From Chitinophagales bacterium (GTDB lineage: Bacteria; Bacteroidota; Bacteroidia; Chitinophagales; JADJOU01): DNA of 64,000 bases. Every line of letters starts with the position of its first letter. Positions within the stretch are counted from its first letter, which is position 1. Shown here piece by piece: positions 18,013 through 26,415 of this stretch. Made by a program: the position numbers and the translations under genes. Below the pieces are notes generated by a model, which saw only the letters and a list, made by a program, of their open reading frames with translations, had not been told where the DNA came from and ran no database searches. The stretch spans positions 46,713 to 110,712 of the forward strand of contig JAEUUY010000014.1 of the NCBI GenBank assembly GCA_016787225.1, given 5' to 3'.

Positions 18013-19218
18013 ATGAGTGCGCACATAAAATGGTTTCTTAGTTTTCGATTTTTTACTACCATAGCTTTGCAAATGAAGATGACCATACTAGGTTTTTTTA
18101 TTTACAAGATAAGTGGTGCTGCACTTGCTTTAGGTATGCTCGGACTTTATGAAGCATTGCCTAGAATATTATTAGCCCTGCCAGCAGGTTATCAAGTGGA
18201 GCGTATGGAAAAAAGAAAAGTATTAACTATAGTAGTAGGAAGTTACTTCATTATTGCTTTAGCGATGTATTTTGCTATGACCTTTTTACAAGGTCAAAAT
18301 TCTAAATTGGAAATCATACTTTATCTTGGCGTATTTTTAATGGGTGTGGTGGGCAGCATGGGTATGGGAGCATCTGTGGCTTTGTTATCTTCAATTATAC
18401 CTAGATCTGAAATGGCTAAATACTCTGCCATGAGCAGCAATGCATGGCAGATTGGAGCCGTAGTTGGTCCCATTCTTGGCGGATACCTCATTAAATATGC
18501 TGGCTCGGAAAATGCTTTTATTTTTGTCGTTATTGCCTTATTCATTTCCCTACTTTCTATTCTTAAACTACCTAGGCACGAGAGTCAGTTTAATTATAAA
18601 TTCAGTTTCCAAGATTCATTTCACAAAATGAAGGAAGGATTGACATATGTGTTTGAAAATAAAGTGATGCTCTGGGCTATATCTTTAGATTTATTTGCTG
18701 TGCTTTTTGGAGGCTGTGTAGCCCTTTTGCCTATATTCGCTACAGATATTTTAAAAGTAGATAGCGAAGGTTTTGGGCACTTGCGAGCCGCCATGCCATT
18801 AGGTGCTGCCATAACCATGTTATTTCTCGCTCGCAAACCTATTAGACAACATACTGGTAAATGGCTCATCATTTTTGTAGGTCTATTTGGATTAGCTACC
18901 TTAGGTTTTGCATTATCTACCTCATTCTATATTTCACTAGTTTTATTATTTCTTATGGGAGCTTTCGATGCAGTTAGTGTAGTCATTCGCGGAGCTATCC
19001 TTATGCTCGAAACTCCAGATCACATGAGAGCTCGAGTTACCTCCGTCAATTCCATGTTTATCTCCTCTAGTAATGAAATAGGAGCGTTTGAAAGTGGTTT
19101 TGCAGCACAAATAATGGGGACTGTTCGGTCAGTTTTATTTGGAGGGAGTATGACTTTATTGTTTGTTACCATAGCATGGAATAAAGCAAAGGCACTCAAA
19201 GATTATTCCATGAAATAA
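18013..19218 (+). CDS. MFS transporter
   Basis: A 401-residue polytopic membrane protein with about 12 hydrophobic segments. The A-motif-like loop between helices 2 and 3 is PAGYQVERMEKRKVL and the helix-5 region has NAWQIGAVVGPILGGYLIK, resembling the EntS/drug-exporter branch of the major facilitator superfamily. The long central loop (~residues 185-215) divides the two six-helix halves. The substrate is not predictable. It starts 13 bases after the VWA gene and is followed 3 bases later by a DUF1287 gene. Confidence 0.88.
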   Translation: MSAHIKWFLSFRFFTTIALQMKMTILGFFIYKISGAALALGMLGLYEALPRILLALPAGYQVERMEKRKVLTIVVGSYFIIALAMYFAMTFLQGQNSKLEIILYLGVFLMGVVGSMGMGASVALLSSIIPRSEMAKYSAMSSNAWQIGAVVGPILGGYLIKYAGSENAFIFVVIALFISLLSILKLPRHESQFNYKFSFQDSFHKMKEGLTYVFENKVMLWAISLDLFAVLFGGCVALLPIFATDILKVDSEGFGHLRAAMPLGAAITMLFLARKPIRQHTGKWLIIFVGLFGLATLGFALSTSFYISLVLLFLMGAFDAVSVVIRGAILMLETPDHMRARVTSVNSMFISSSNEIGAFESGFAAQIMGTVRSVLFGGSMTLLFVTIAWNKAKALKDYSMK

Positions 19219-19221
19219 ACA

Positions 19222-19797
19222 ATGTTTATGCGCCTAATACTATTTCTTTTTATTTCCTTTCAGCTTTGTTCTCAAAACTCCTCCAGCAAACTATCATTAG
19301 CAGATGCTGCTATCTTACTAACAAGAGACAATGTTGTCTATGATCCTGCATACGTTGTTCTAAAATACCCTATGGGCGATGTTCCAGCGAATAAAGGCGT
19401 ATGCACTGATGTTGTAATTAGGGCTTATAGGAAGTTAGGGGTCGATTTGCAGAAATTAGTACATGAAGATATGTCTAAAAATTTCTCACTTTATCCGAAT
19501 AAATGGGGTAGAAAGAAAGCGGATAAAAATATTGATCATCGAAGAGTATATAATTTGATGAAATTTTTTGAGAGATTCGGAACTGTGAAGAAAATTACAA
19601 ACCAAAGTAAAGATTATCAACCAGGAGATATTGTCTGCTGGCTATTGGGAGGGAAATTGTCACACATAGGGATTGTATCATCCATTAAATCGGACGATGG
19701 TCAGAGGTATAAGATTGTTCACAACATAGGTTCAGGACAGGTTCTAGAAGATATGCTTTTTAGTTATCAAATTATCGGACATTATACTTATCCATAG
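19222..19797 (+). CDS. DUF1287 family protein (NlpC/P60-like exported amidase candidate)
   Basis: A 191-residue exported protein of the DUF1287 (YijF) family. The signal peptide is MFMRLILFLFISFQLCSQ. Family blocks are LKYPMGDVPANKGVCTDVVI with RAYRKLGVDLQ, KWGRKKADKNIDHRRVYNL and GDIVCWLLGGKLSHIGIV. A conserved Cys (GVCTD) and the later His (LSHIG) have the spacing of an NlpC/P60-type cysteine-peptidase dyad, suggesting peptidoglycan or peptide amide cleavage; this is inference. The stop is directly abutted by the ATG of an M15 peptidase gene, so the two are likely a functional pair acting on cell wall. Confidence 0.82.
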   Translation: MFMRLILFLFISFQLCSQNSSSKLSLADAAILLTRDNVVYDPAYVVLKYPMGDVPANKGVCTDVVIRAYRKLGVDLQKLVHEDMSKNFSLYPNKWGRKKADKNIDHRRVYNLMKFFERFGTVKKITNQSKDYQPGDIVCWLLGGKLSHIGIVSSIKSDDGQRYKIVHNIGSGQVLEDMLFSYQIIGHYTYP

Positions 19798-20547
19798 ATG
19801 AAATATTTCTTCTTATTTCTTGCCCCAACTCTTTTTTTGCAATCTCAGATTCCCAATTCTGTGCAAAAGCTTATGAAACATTATCCGCAAATCAAAAATT
19901 ATGAAAACGGCAAACTATTTTTTCAAGATAACTCTAGCATATTGTATGATGATGGTAAATCAAAATCCCATCAAGAACTTCTGGAAAATGCTGACCTAGA
20001 AGACATGTTTAAGCTACCATATATTAAGGGTTCGATACCTCAAACTATTTCAAAAAACTATGACCCGGGACGCTATCGTAATGAAGCCTTTTTCCGAAAA
20101 ATATATGGAAATTCTGCCAAGGAAGTAGAGGCAAATTTAGTTGATGTGCTGTGGTGCCCCAAGTTAGTGAATCAAAAAATTCGTGTCACCAAAATAAACG
20201 GCATTAATAAAAAACTCGAAGCTATTTCTCAAGAATTGGACGAACATCCAGAATTAAAAAAGTATTTAACGAATGTAGGAGGAACATTCAATTGGAGATA
20301 CATAAGTGGCACCAAACGATTAAGCCAGCATAGCTTCGGAGCCTCTATCGATATCAATATCAAATATTCGCACTACTGGCAGTGGGATAGTAAAACAACC
20401 AACGAAGAAGTTTCTCTAAAATACAAAAATCAAATTCCTCAAATTATCGTTGATATTTTTGAGAGACATGGATTTATTTGGGGAGGGAAATGGTATCACT
20501 ATGATACGATGCATTTTGAATATAGGCCAGAGTTGCTCGATAATTAA
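19798..20547 (+). CDS. Exported M15-family D-Ala-D-Ala/LD-carboxypeptidase-like protein
   Basis: A 249-residue exported zinc peptidase of the M15 (VanY-like) family. A short hydrophobic N terminus (MKYFFLFLAPTLFLQSQ) is the signal peptide. The zinc-binding motif is RLSQHSFGASIDINIKYSHY (H and D ligands), and the C-terminal motif is GGKWYHYDTMHFEY with the catalytic Glu/His region. Family members trim stem peptides of peptidoglycan. Its ATG directly follows the TAG of the DUF1287 gene. Confidence 0.85.
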   Translation: MKYFFLFLAPTLFLQSQIPNSVQKLMKHYPQIKNYENGKLFFQDNSSILYDDGKSKSHQELLENADLEDMFKLPYIKGSIPQTISKNYDPGRYRNEAFFRKIYGNSAKEVEANLVDVLWCPKLVNQKIRVTKINGINKKLEAISQELDEHPELKKYLTNVGGTFNWRYISGTKRLSQHSFGASIDINIKYSHYWQWDSKTTNEEVSLKYKNQIPQIIVDIFERHGFIWGGKWYHYDTMHFEYRPELLDN

Positions 20548-20548
20548 T

Positions 20549-20986
20549 TTAAAGTGCTTTTACCATACAGAGTAATTCTTGCTCTGTTTTATAAAATTCA
20601 ATACAAGGAGAGGTTGTATCTACTTTTCCAGACTTTAATATTTGATCAAAGGTAGGGCCAATATGTAAAATATTTTTATTCCATTCTTCTACCCTTATCA
20701 TGTGATAATTTCCAGAAGGAATCATAAAGGATGGGAAAGACTTTTCTCTAGCCTCTCCTTCATATATCTCCGTAAATGCTGCGTAATAACACATATCACT
20801 ATCTTCCTTTAATACCACTCCATAACAATCTCTCTTTTGTCCTTTATTTTCTAGCTTCTCTGCTAGTCTCACAAAAGCTTCGCCAATTCCTTTGCCAAAG
20901 TCTTGAGCTTTTTCTATCATTACACATATTGGGGTGTCTATACGATAGACCTCTATAGGGTTCATTAGATACATACTGTTATTCAA
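20549..20986 (-). CDS. GyrI-like / AraC effector-binding-domain protein
   Basis: A 145-residue stand-alone GyrI-like (SOUL/BRAM-type) small-molecule-binding domain without a DNA-binding region. Recognised from the repeated beta-alpha arrangement: IDTPICVMIE, DFGKGIGEAFVRLAEKL, GVVLKEDSDMCYYAAF and PSGNYHMIRVE. Such stand-alone domains can bind hydrophobic cations or hydrolyse certain cyclopropanoid toxins; function here is unknown. Its start overlaps the end of the DUF2061 gene by 8 bases, so the two are co-translated. It is convergent with the M15 gene, whose stop is one base away. Confidence 0.65.
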   Translation of the reverse strand: MNNSMYLMNPIEVYRIDTPICVMIEKAQDFGKGIGEAFVRLAEKLENKGQKRDCYGVVLKEDSDMCYYAAFTEIYEGEAREKSFPSFMIPSGNYHMIRVEEWNKNILHIGPTFDQILKSGKVDTTSPCIEFYKTEQELLCMVKAL

Positions 20987-21386
20987 CTATAGTTCCGACC
21001 TTTATTTTATTCCACACGCGTTCATGTATATAATATAAAATTACCTTTGTGAAAAATTCAGTGGCGCCTATTTTAAGACCTATCATCGGGTCACCAGTAT
21101 ATATCCAAGAAATCAAAATCGTATCAATAGATCCCACGAAACGCCAAGTAACACCTTTGACCAAACTTACTTTTCGCTGATTAACCTTATCGCCAAATGT
21201 TTTAAAATAAATGCGCTCATGCACGTAATAAAGAACTATTTTAGTCAGCACCTCTGTCATACCAATCTGCAGGGAACTAAGAGGATCACGCGTATAATAA
21301 TAGGAAATGATCATGGTGTCTATAGTTCCTACAATTCGCCATGAAATTCCCTTTAAAAAACTCCTATAACGCTTATCTTTGGGCAT
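20979..21386 (-). CDS. Tandem DUF2061 membrane protein
   Basis: A 135-residue protein made of two consecutive DUF2061 units. Unit 1 (residues ~6-60) reads RSFLKGISWRIVGTIDTMII, then LTKIVLYYVHERIY; unit 2 (~72-125) reads SLVKGVTWRFVGSIDTILIS, then FTKVILYYIHERVW. Each unit holds two membrane helices with the invariant K-G-x-(S/T)-W-R-x-x-(G)-x-(I/L)-D-T and H-E-R motifs. In many species the domain is a single copy next to sulfate-assimilation genes; here it is next to a GyrI-like gene. Function unknown. Confidence 0.85.
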   Translation of the reverse strand: MPKDKRYRSFLKGISWRIVGTIDTMIISYYYTRDPLSSLQIGMTEVLTKIVLYYVHERIYFKTFGDKVNQRKVSLVKGVTWRFVGSIDTILISWIYTGDPMIGLKIGATEFFTKVILYYIHERVWNKIKVGTIVE

Positions 21387-21394
21387 AACACCTA

Positions 21395-21402
21395 CAAAAG
21401 TA
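21395..21402 (-). promoter_or_regulatory. Bacteroidota -7 promoter element for the DUF2061 gene
   Basis: Reads TACTTTTG on the minus strand, matching TAnnTTTG. It lies only 8 bases before the start codon at 21386, so the leader would be only a few nucleotides or the message leaderless. Confidence 0.4.
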
Positions 21403-21432
21403 TGAACTATTTCATTACTCGATTTATAAAAT

Positions 21433-21735
21433 ATGTCTGCTAAAATCTCCTACTCTTTTTCTGGCAAGTTATGGCAACATCAGGCTCCAAAAGGTGGCTG
21501 GTATTTCATCGCTTTACCCATAGACATGTCAAAAGAAATTCGAAAAAACTTCAGAAATCAAGAACAAGGATGGGGCAGACTCAAAGCATCAACTGAAATA
21601 GACGGAGTGAAATGGCAAACAGCTATCTGGTATGATAGTAAAAGGAATACCTATCTACTTCCTATTAAAAGTGAAATTAGGAAAAAATTACCCATACCTA
21701 CCTTAGGAGAATTCGATATTGTAATTTTACTCTAG
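21433..21735 (+). CDS. DUF1905 domain protein
   Basis: A 100-residue soluble protein that is almost entirely one DUF1905 domain, recognised from FSGKLWQHQAPKGGWYFIAL, then GWGRLKASTEIDGVKW, TAIWYDSKRNTYLLPIKSEI and RKKLPI. The domain is often fused to a YdeI-like bacteriocin-resistance domain, but the second part is absent here. Role unknown. Confidence 0.8.
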   Translation: MSAKISYSFSGKLWQHQAPKGGWYFIALPIDMSKEIRKNFRNQEQGWGRLKASTEIDGVKWQTAIWYDSKRNTYLLPIKSEIRKKLPIPTLGEFDIVILL

Positions 21736-21813
21736 ATAAATATATTTTTGGTTTCGTTTCAAAAAAGCTACCCTAAAATCAAGATTCGCTTACTTTTACA
21801 TTTTGATTCAATT

Positions 21814-22443
21814 ATGAGAAATTATATCCTTCTATTTTTTATTTTCATATCCTATGGTATAGCTTTAACCCAAAATGTAACTACCTTGGATGGAATATCT
21901 CTAGGAAAACGCAGTGACTTTATTAAATCATGCGCAGGCGCTACACGCGATAAATTGATGAAAATTAATGGATTAGAAATCGATGCTGTCAAATATTGCT
22001 CATGTGTTTGCGACAAGTTAATACCTACTATTCATAGTAAGGATATGATGGCGGCCATGAAGGAGGGACGAGTAAAAGAGTTGTTTTTAGAAGGGAAAAA
22101 CTTTGATGTTATTATGGAATGCTTACAAGGCAACTACAAAATTAAAGACGATTTTAAATTTGAAAGTATCGAGAATATAGAAGGTGCCAAAGAATCCGCT
22201 ATGCAAAATTGTATGAAAGAAGCACTTCAAAGTGAAGAAGCAAAAGCAATATGGTCTAAAGAAACAGTAGAAAAATACTGTGATTGTGCCATTACTAAAT
22301 TATTCTCATCAGGATATACCTACAAAGATTTGAATCAGGCAGAGGACGAAAATAGCGAGGTCTATAAAAAAATAGTGAAGCCTTGTGTAGAAGAAGTCTT
22401 AAAAGACGAATCCGAAGTCGAAGAACAAGGTTCAAAGAAATAA
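21814..22443 (+). CDS. Exported cysteine-repeat hypothetical protein
   Basis: I prefer the ATG at 21814, which gives a signal peptide (MRNYILLFFIFISYGIALTQ) and 209 residues; the longer frame from 21748 adds 22 residues of atypical sequence before it. The protein has two similar halves: C40 ... Y61-C62-S-C64-V-C66-DKL ... C103 and C133 ... Y155-C156-D-C158-AITKL ... C191. The YC-x-C spacing and flanking helices suggest a duplicated disulfide-bonded helical domain in the periplasm. I do not recognise a characterised family. Confidence 0.75.
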   Translation: MRNYILLFFIFISYGIALTQNVTTLDGISLGKRSDFIKSCAGATRDKLMKINGLEIDAVKYCSCVCDKLIPTIHSKDMMAAMKEGRVKELFLEGKNFDVIMECLQGNYKIKDDFKFESIENIEGAKESAMQNCMKEALQSEEAKAIWSKETVEKYCDCAITKLFSSGYTYKDLNQAEDENSEVYKKIVKPCVEEVLKDESEVEEQGSKK

Positions 22444-22449
22444 TCATCA

Positions 22450-22484
22450 AAATAAAAACGCCCCAAATCCAAGGACTTGAGGCG
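22450..22484 (-). terminator. Rho-independent terminator of the 22511-23323 gene pair
   Basis: Read on the minus strand, an interrupted stem (CGCC..CAA pairing with TTG..GGCG, bases 22459-22484) is followed by a T-rich tract (GTTTTTATTTT). It lies just after the stop of the minus-strand membrane protein gene at 22511 and also separates it from the convergent plus-strand gene ending at 22443. Confidence 0.7.
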
Positions 22485-22510
22485 ATACATTAATTAATAA
22501 GGTGAACTTT

Positions 22511-22909
22511 TTAATTTTCCTTATTCCCTACCTTACTAGCTGCAAACCATATAGCCCACCCTATGATGACGCCCATCACGACATTGGTAAAAAGGTCAAT
22601 GATACGATGTGTCCAAGTCCAGTCTGGCATACAGTTATAAGTGAATGCGTGCATGACGAGTGCTAACATACCCATAAGTATTCCTCCATTGCGTATGGCA
22701 TCTGTTCTAGTGACAGCCCCACCGAGATATACAAATATGTAGGCTAAAAGTAAGCCTGTAAAGAAGCAACCTGCAGTGACCATAATCATCATTTCAGGTG
22801 TTTCTTGTGGATGAGGCATCAATGTAGAAAATAAAAACCCATAAAATAGCCATCCTAGAAGAAAGTAAACTACAAATCCTACAAGAGTAGATACAACAAA
22901 CTTCATCAT
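22511..22909 (-). CDS. Four-helix integral membrane protein (DUF1761-like), copy 2
   Basis: A 132-residue inner-membrane protein with four predicted transmembrane helices (residues ~3-28, 44-66, 76-92, 105-125). It opens VVSTLVGFVVYFLLGWLFYGF, nearly the same layout as the preceding gene (FLIGTFAAGVAFFLLGWVFY), so the two are tandem paralogs. The pattern resembles the DUF1761 family of Bacteroidota. It follows the first copy by 12 bases and is the end of the transcript. Confidence 0.7.
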   Translation of the reverse strand: MMKFVVSTLVGFVVYFLLGWLFYGFLFSTLMPHPQETPEMMIMVTAGCFFTGLLLAYIFVYLGGAVTRTDAIRNGGILMGMLALVMHAFTYNCMPDWTWTHRIIDLFTNVVMGVIIGWAIWFAASKVGNKEN

Positions 22910-22921
22910 AATTGTTAGGAT

Positions 22922-23323
22922 TTATTCGTTAGAACCACCAAATTTTCCAACAAGAAAACATATAGCTGCACCGGCTACAGCTCCGATAACGAGATTCACT
23001 GCTGCATCGGTTAGTAAAACGTTCATACTAGTACAATTTCCATTACCCATCATATAAAAACGCATAGATACGCTGCCAAGCAAGCCCATAACAGCTGCTG
23101 TGATTGCACCAGATTGGATACTCATATTGCCTATCTTATCAAATACATACGATAAAGCAGCACCGCTAACAATGCCTCCTAAGACACTATACATAGGGTT
23201 TGGAGTAGCTCCTTCAGCCAATGGCCATATATTTGGAAATAAAATTCCATAAAATACCCAGCCTAATAAAAAGAAGGCTACGCCAGCTGCAAATGTTCCG
23301 ATTAAAAAGTTTTTTACATTCAT
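22922..23323 (-). CDS. Four-helix integral membrane protein (DUF1761-like), copy 1
   Basis: A 133-residue membrane protein using the ATG at 23323 (MNVKNFLIGTFAAG); the longer frame to 23353 runs into the promoter. Four hydrophobic segments are visible, with Gly/Ala-rich helices 2-4 (VLGGIVSGAALSYVFDKIG, AVMGLLGSVSMRFYMMGNG). It is paralogous to the next gene, which has the same FLLGWxFYGxLF element. A promoter matching the phylum consensus lies 28 bases upstream. Confidence 0.7.
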   Translation of the reverse strand: MNVKNFLIGTFAAGVAFFLLGWVFYGILFPNIWPLAEGATPNPMYSVLGGIVSGAALSYVFDKIGNMSIQSGAITAAVMGLLGSVSMRFYMMGNGNCTSMNVLLTDAAVNLVIGAVAGAAICFLVGKFGGSNE

Positions 23324-23350
23324 GATTTTAAATTTTATTGGTTTAGAACA

Positions 23351-23358
23351 CAAATGTA
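23351..23358 (-). promoter_or_regulatory. Bacteroidota -7 promoter element for the membrane-protein pair
   Basis: Reads TACATTTG on the minus strand (TAnnTTTG consensus), 28 bases upstream of the ATG at 23323. It supports the shorter start for that gene. Confidence 0.55.
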
Positions 23359-23479
23359 GTTTTTAACTTAAAATAATTTAAAAAAACTTTTCAACAATTG
23401 AAACACAATTGTAAACAGTTTAGAATTTATCTTAACTAGCTCAATATTTATGCTTTGCGTCTTAGTGTCTTTGTGGCAT

Positions 23480-25366
23480 CTATTGCAATCTCTCAAAACT
23501 CTTTTTAATATATTCATTTAGTTCAGAGCCTTTAAGTAAACCCTGAGATAAACGAGCGATATCAAAGGCACTTTGAATCATGGTCTTTTTCTGTTCGGCA
23601 TCTTTTTCTTCCAATATCTTGGTGGCTATTGGATGATTTTCATTGATCACTAAATCATAAGAGTCTGGGAAACCGCCCATAGCCATAAAACCACCGCCAC
23701 CTGTGGCTTGCATATCTTTCATTCTACGCATAAACTCGCTTTGGGTGATGAGAAATGGCGTAGCTTCGGTATCAAGAGCTTGCAGTTGCACATGAAATGT
23801 AGCCTTAGGCACTACCTCTTCGATAGCTGTCTTGAGTTTCTCCTTTTCCTTTTCTGATAACTTAGAGATTTGATTATCTTCTTTTTTTATCAACTGCTCT
23901 ACAGGGGCAGAATCGACACGAGCGAAGGAAATTTTCTCATTTTCACCTTCTATTTTCTGTATCAAATGTGCTACGATAGGGCTATCCAAATGCACTACGG
24001 TATATCCCTTTTCTTCGGCTGCATGGATATAGCTATATTCCTTTTCCTTGTCAGCGGTGTAGAGTACGATAGTTTTGTCATCCTTGTCCTTGTGGGTATC
24101 TTTGATGAGTTCTTTCAGTTCATCCCATGTTTTATAATCGCCTTTGGTGGTTGGGAATAGCGCAAATTGCATTGCTTTTTCATAAAACTTGGGTTCGCTG
24201 AGCATTCCATATTCTATGACTATTTTGATATCATTCCATTTAGACTCAAAGTCCTCGCGATTTTCTTTGAATAAGGATTGTAATTTCTCCGCCACTTTTT
24301 TAGTCACATATTCCGATATTTTCTTGACATTATTATCTGCTTGTAAATATGAGCGTGATACATTTAAAGGAATATCTGGCGAGTCAATAACTCCGCGCAG
24401 CATCGTCAAAAATTCAGGAACTATCCCCTCGACATTGTCGGTGATGAATACCTGATTTTGGTAGAGTTGGATACGGTCCTTTTGAACTTGTAAGTTCGGG
24501 GAAAGCTTAGGGAAATATAATATCCCGGTGAGGTTGAATGGAAAGTCCACGTTGAGGTGGATATGAAAAAGGGGCTTTTCGAATTGGTAAGGATAGAGTT
24601 CATTGTAAAATGTTTGATAGTCTTCGTCTTTTAAGTCAGCTGGCTTCTTGGTCCAGGCTGGACTGGGGTTATTAATAATATTATCTACTTCTATTTCATC
24701 AGGTTTGGCATCCTTATCCGCACCTTCTGGTAATGTTAGGTATTCTTTTTTCATGCCGAATTTGATAGGAATAGGCATGAATTTATTGTATTTGTTTAGT
24801 AGGGTTTTGATTCTCGCTTCATCCAGAAATTCTTCCGACTCGGTATTGATGTGTAGGACAATTTCTGTACCTCTGTCTGCTTTATCCGCAGGCTCTAGAG
24901 AATATTCCGGGCTACCGTCACAGCTCCATTTGACTGCTGGGGCATCGGTATGAGATTTCGTGATAATATCTACCTTATCTGCTACCATAAAGGCCGAATA
25001 AAATCCGAGACCAAAGTGACCTATAATCCCACTGTCTTTGGAGTCTTTGTATTTATTCAGAAATTCCTCCGCTCCAGAAAAAGCGACTTGATTGATATAT
25101 TTTTCTACCTCTTCGGCACTCATGCCGAGCCCTTGGTCTATGACATGGAGGGTCTTAGCTTCTTTATCTATTTTGATTTCAATGATAGGACTGCCATACT
25201 CTGACTTAGATTCACCTTTGCTGACAAGGTGGCGCAGTTTAAGGGTAGCATCTGTAGCATTAGAGACTAGTTCTCTTAAGAAAATCTCATGGTCGGAATA
25301 GAGAAATTTCTTGATAAGGGGAAATATGTTTTCGACTTCTACTTTAATTTTTCCTTTCGTACTCAT
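23480..25366 (-). CDS. htpG: Molecular chaperone HtpG (Hsp90)
   Basis: Bacterial Hsp90, an ATP-dependent dimeric chaperone. The 628-residue protein has the N-terminal GHKL ATPase: ELVSNATDATLKLRHL, VIDQGLGMSAEEVEKY, GIIGHFGLGFYSAFMVADKV and GTEIVLHI. The middle domain includes YLPR-type segments FPFNLTGILYFPK and GVIDSPDIPLNVSRSYLQ, followed by the C-terminal dimerisation domain (MRRMKDMQATGGGG, then NENHPIATKIL). Length is normal for the family. It is transcribed alone, with 113 bases to the next downstream gene start region and a candidate inverted repeat upstream. Confidence 0.97.
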   Translation of the reverse strand: MSTKGKIKVEVENIFPLIKKFLYSDHEIFLRELVSNATDATLKLRHLVSKGESKSEYGSPIIEIKIDKEAKTLHVIDQGLGMSAEEVEKYINQVAFSGAEEFLNKYKDSKDSGIIGHFGLGFYSAFMVADKVDIITKSHTDAPAVKWSCDGSPEYSLEPADKADRGTEIVLHINTESEEFLDEARIKTLLNKYNKFMPIPIKFGMKKEYLTLPEGADKDAKPDEIEVDNIINNPSPAWTKKPADLKDEDYQTFYNELYPYQFEKPLFHIHLNVDFPFNLTGILYFPKLSPNLQVQKDRIQLYQNQVFITDNVEGIVPEFLTMLRGVIDSPDIPLNVSRSYLQADNNVKKISEYVTKKVAEKLQSLFKENREDFESKWNDIKIVIEYGMLSEPKFYEKAMQFALFPTTKGDYKTWDELKELIKDTHKDKDDKTIVLYTADKEKEYSYIHAAEEKGYTVVHLDSPIVAHLIQKIEGENEKISFARVDSAPVEQLIKKEDNQISKLSEKEKEKLKTAIEEVVPKATFHVQLQALDTEATPFLITQSEFMRRMKDMQATGGGGFMAMGGFPDSYDLVINENHPIATKILEEKDAEQKKTMIQSAFDIARLSQGLLKGSELNEYIKKSFERLQ

Positions 25367-25434
25367 TTGTTAAGTTTTAAATATTAAGTGTTTATTTTTA
25401 GGTAAGGCAAATGGAATGCCAAGGGGGAATTCCT

Positions 25435-25445
25435 GACAAAATGTC
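25435..25445. promoter_or_regulatory. Small inverted repeat upstream of htpG
   Basis: GACA-AAA-TGTC, an 11-base inverted repeat about 69 bases upstream of the htpG start. It may be an operator or part of a stress promoter; this is inference from position and symmetry only. Confidence 0.3.
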
Positions 25446-25501
25446 TATTACCCCATATCAGAAAGTCTTGACTATACTTATAAGGGGAAGTTAAGTTCTT
25501 G

Positions 25502-26401
25502 CTAATATTGAGGTATTTTTATACAGCTATCAGGACTATTTCGTCCGGCACAAATACAATTATGTTGCTCATTGGTTAAATAAATTCTGCTTCGTAAGAA
25601 TGTGAAATACAAACGTGAAGATTTTTCAGATATTCTCTCTCTATAGATATTATCAATACTTCTTTTAAACTCCTTGTCAAAGTTTAAGCTTGGATATTGA
25701 AATTTTATCGCTGACCTAGACAATAAAAATAATTTTTGACTTATATCGAAACTAGTATCTAGTAAATAAGGTAAAGTAAATGACAATGATTTATCGTATT
25801 CTTTGAGCTGGAAATAGCACATCCCTTTTTGGTATGATAAATATTGATGCCATTCTACTATTATCTGATGTCCCCCAAAGCCCATCCCAAATACAGGTGG
25901 ATATTTCTCTAATGAATCTAAATACGTTAAAGCCTGTTTGTAATTAGAGTCACTCATCGATAAATTAACTATTCTCATATAGGTTGGATGTTTTAAATCA
26001 ACCCGTAATTTGTGGTCGTTCTTCTGACCAAATGTTTGTAGATGGTATCCCTTACTTTTTGTAATACAAAAATAGGTTTGAAGTGCACTGTCTTTAAAGC
26101 CATTTGTTTCATAAATTTTTGCTATTGAAAATAGTGCCAAATCATAAATGTCAAAATTATCCTCAGAGTTTAGAATCTGAAGATAATAATTTTTTGCTTC
26201 ATTTAAAAGGGACAACTCTATCGATTTTACAATTCTATACTTATCACTATTTGTATCTAGCTTATCGATATTTATTAACTTTTTAAAATCTCCATGCACA
26301 TATGTAAGAATAGCATCACCTCTTTCATATAACTTTTGGCTGTGAAACTGAGAAATCAAACATTTATTGCATACTATAAAAAATATGAAGATTAATTTCA
26401 T
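25502..26401 (-). CDS. Exported hypothetical protein with TPR-like helices
   Basis: A 299-residue protein with a short hydrophobic N terminus (MKLIFIFFIVCNKCLISQ), probably a signal peptide. The body is helical and reads like weak tetratricopeptide repeats (AKNYYLQILNSEDNFDIYDL, AIAKIYETNGFKDSALQTYF-type helices, YKQALTYLDSLEKYP, YDKSLSFTLPYLLD). The last residues are Cys-rich (HNCICAGRNSPDSC). I do not recognise a named family. It follows uvrB by 14 bases on the same strand and may be read through from it. Confidence 0.65.
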   Translation of the reverse strand: MKLIFIFFIVCNKCLISQFHSQKLYERGDAILTYVHGDFKKLINIDKLDTNSDKYRIVKSIELSLLNEAKNYYLQILNSEDNFDIYDLALFSIAKIYETNGFKDSALQTYFCITKSKGYHLQTFGQKNDHKLRVDLKHPTYMRIVNLSMSDSNYKQALTYLDSLEKYPPVFGMGFGGHQIIVEWHQYLSYQKGMCYFQLKEYDKSLSFTLPYLLDTSFDISQKLFLLSRSAIKFQYPSLNFDKEFKRSIDNIYRERISEKSSRLYFTFLRSRIYLTNEQHNCICAGRNSPDSCIKIPQY

Positions 26402-26415
26402 TTTGATTTAACTTT

